Assembly (NCBI GenBank): GCA_017391665.1
Contig: JAFOXS010000021.1
Span: 1 to 5,065 of the forward strand
Length of the DNA: 5,065 nucleotides
From: Alistipes sp.
GTDB taxonomy: Bacteria; Bacteroidota; Bacteroidia; Bacteroidales; Rikenellaceae
Direction: 5' to 3'
Shown here: positions 4,335-5,065 of the stretch, piece by piece
Position numbering within the stretch: position 1 is the stretch's first letter
How the letters are laid out: every line of letters starts with the position of its first letter
Notes under the pieces: generated by a model
Databases searched by the model: none
What the model saw: the letters and a program-made list of their open reading frames with translations, nothing else
Told to the model about the DNA's origin: nothing
Program-made: the position numbers and the translations under genes

Positions 4335-5065
4335 TTACAAGTTGTCCAGCGTATACTGAATCATCTTCTCGCGAATGAGCGTCGAGTAAGATGGCGCCAT
4401 CGAGTGATTCTGATCGGGATATATCATCATATCGTACTGTTTGCCAGCTCGGTTCAGCGCATGGCACATCTCCATAGTATTCTGGAAATGTACGTTATCA
4501 TCTGCAGTACCATGCATGATAAGCAACTTGGTGCGATCGCTCAGACGATCGGCAAAGTTGATGGGCGAATTGTCGTCATAACCTGCGGCATTCTCCTGCG
4601 GCAGACCATTATATATCTCGGTATAGATCGTGTCGTAGTAGCGCCATGAGGTTACGGGTGCAACGGCAATCGACATCTTGAACAGGCCATCGCCCTTCAA
4701 AGCACAACCCAGAGCCATAAAGCCACCATACGACCAGCCATAGATACCGATGCGGTCGGCATCAACATACGACTGCGAAGCCATATAACGTGCAAATGAG
4801 ATCTGATCCTCAACCTCCAGCTCGCCAAGATTACCATAGGTCTGCTTCTTGAAATGCTCACCCATGTAACCCGTACCACGACCGTCGCAACAAACGACGA
4901 TATAGCCATTAGCAACCATCACATTCTCCCATCCGAGTGAGAACGAATCGGCCACCTGCTGTGAGCCAGGACCAGAGTACTGTGTCAAAAGAACGGGATA
5001 CTTCTTCTGCGGATCGAAATCCAGAGGCTTGATAATATATGCGTTGAGCTCGTCGCCACGCTCGG
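4335..5065 (-). CDS. Dipeptidyl peptidase IV-like serine peptidase (S9), C-terminal part
   Basis: The frame is open to the right edge, so only the last 242 residues are seen; the N-terminal beta-propeller and any signal peptide lie outside. The fragment is the alpha/beta-hydrolase domain of a prolyl oligopeptidase-family enzyme. It contains YPVLLTQYSGPGSQQV, DGRGTG, the nucleophile motif GWSYGG (Ser codon 4733-4731), HGTADDNVHFQ (likely catalytic Asp codon 4502-4500) and DQNHSM (His codon 4406-4404), so the catalytic triad is complete. HGTADDNVHFQ is shared with DPP4, which releases N-terminal X-Pro dipeptides; Bacteroidota use such enzymes in the periplasm to process peptides. The fragment's TTG at 4988 encodes Leu inside the domain and is not a start. 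The gene converges on the kinase operon and ends at the shared terminator. Confidence 0.93.
   Translation of the reverse strand, partial: ERGDELNAYIIKPLDFDPQKKYPVLLTQYSGPGSQQVADSFSLGWENVMVANGYIVVCCDGRGTGYMGEHFKKQTYGNLGELEVEDQISFARYMASQSYVDADRIGIYGWSYGGFMALGCALKGDGLFKMSIAVAPVTSWRYYDTIYTEIYNGLPQENAAGYDDNSPINFADRLSDRTKLLIMHGTADDNVHFQNTMEMCHALNRAGKQYDMMIYPDQNHSMAPSYSTLIREKMIQYTLDNL

Noticed and set aside
1..5065. CRISPR array, insertion sequence, tRNA or rRNA genes
   Set aside because: No regularly spaced repeats, transposase signatures, terminal inverted repeats of an IS, or clover-leaf elements were seen on either strand.

Overview
The window looks like chromosomal DNA of a member of the Bacteroidota, most probably order Bacteroidales. 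Several promoters match the group's unusual -33 TTTG / -7 TAnnTTTG consensus, and upstream regions are A/T-rich with no clear Shine-Dalgarno sequences. One gene encodes a DUF4837 lipoprotein, a family known essentially from this phylum, and the right end carries a DPP4-type S9 peptidase. The genus cannot be fixed from the sequence alone.

Left part, minus strand (1-1304): a NodB-type polysaccharide deacetylase gene is followed after one base by a ubiX flavin prenyltransferase gene, so the two are almost certainly co-transcribed. After a 96-base gap with its own -7 box comes the first 16 codons of a gene that resembles elongation factor P. A divergent promoter region (1305-1455) separates this group from the plus-strand DUF4837 lipoprotein gene, which ends in a strong intrinsic terminator.

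Middle (2526-3449): a gene-free stretch of about 360 bases contains a clear promoter and a leader of about 150 nt with competing pairing possibilities before greA. greA ends in a good terminator hairpin that sits inside a larger inverted repeat.

Right part (3450-5065): an exact-consensus promoter drives a COG4185/zeta-toxin-like P-loop kinase gene. Overlapping its 3' end by 13 bases is a 58-codon gene for a charged, probably coiled-coil protein. This pair is the most interesting item in the window: a toxin-antitoxin-like module with the small partner downstream, wedged between housekeeping genes and bounded by terminators on both sides. A 14-bp bidirectional terminator then separates it from the convergent, 5'-truncated DPP4-like peptidase gene.

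Most of the window is ordinary core genome (transcript cleavage, cofactor synthesis, peptide use, envelope proteins). Nothing here is demonstrably a wholly new system. The kinase/small-protein pair and the two structured RNA regions around greA deserve a closer look.
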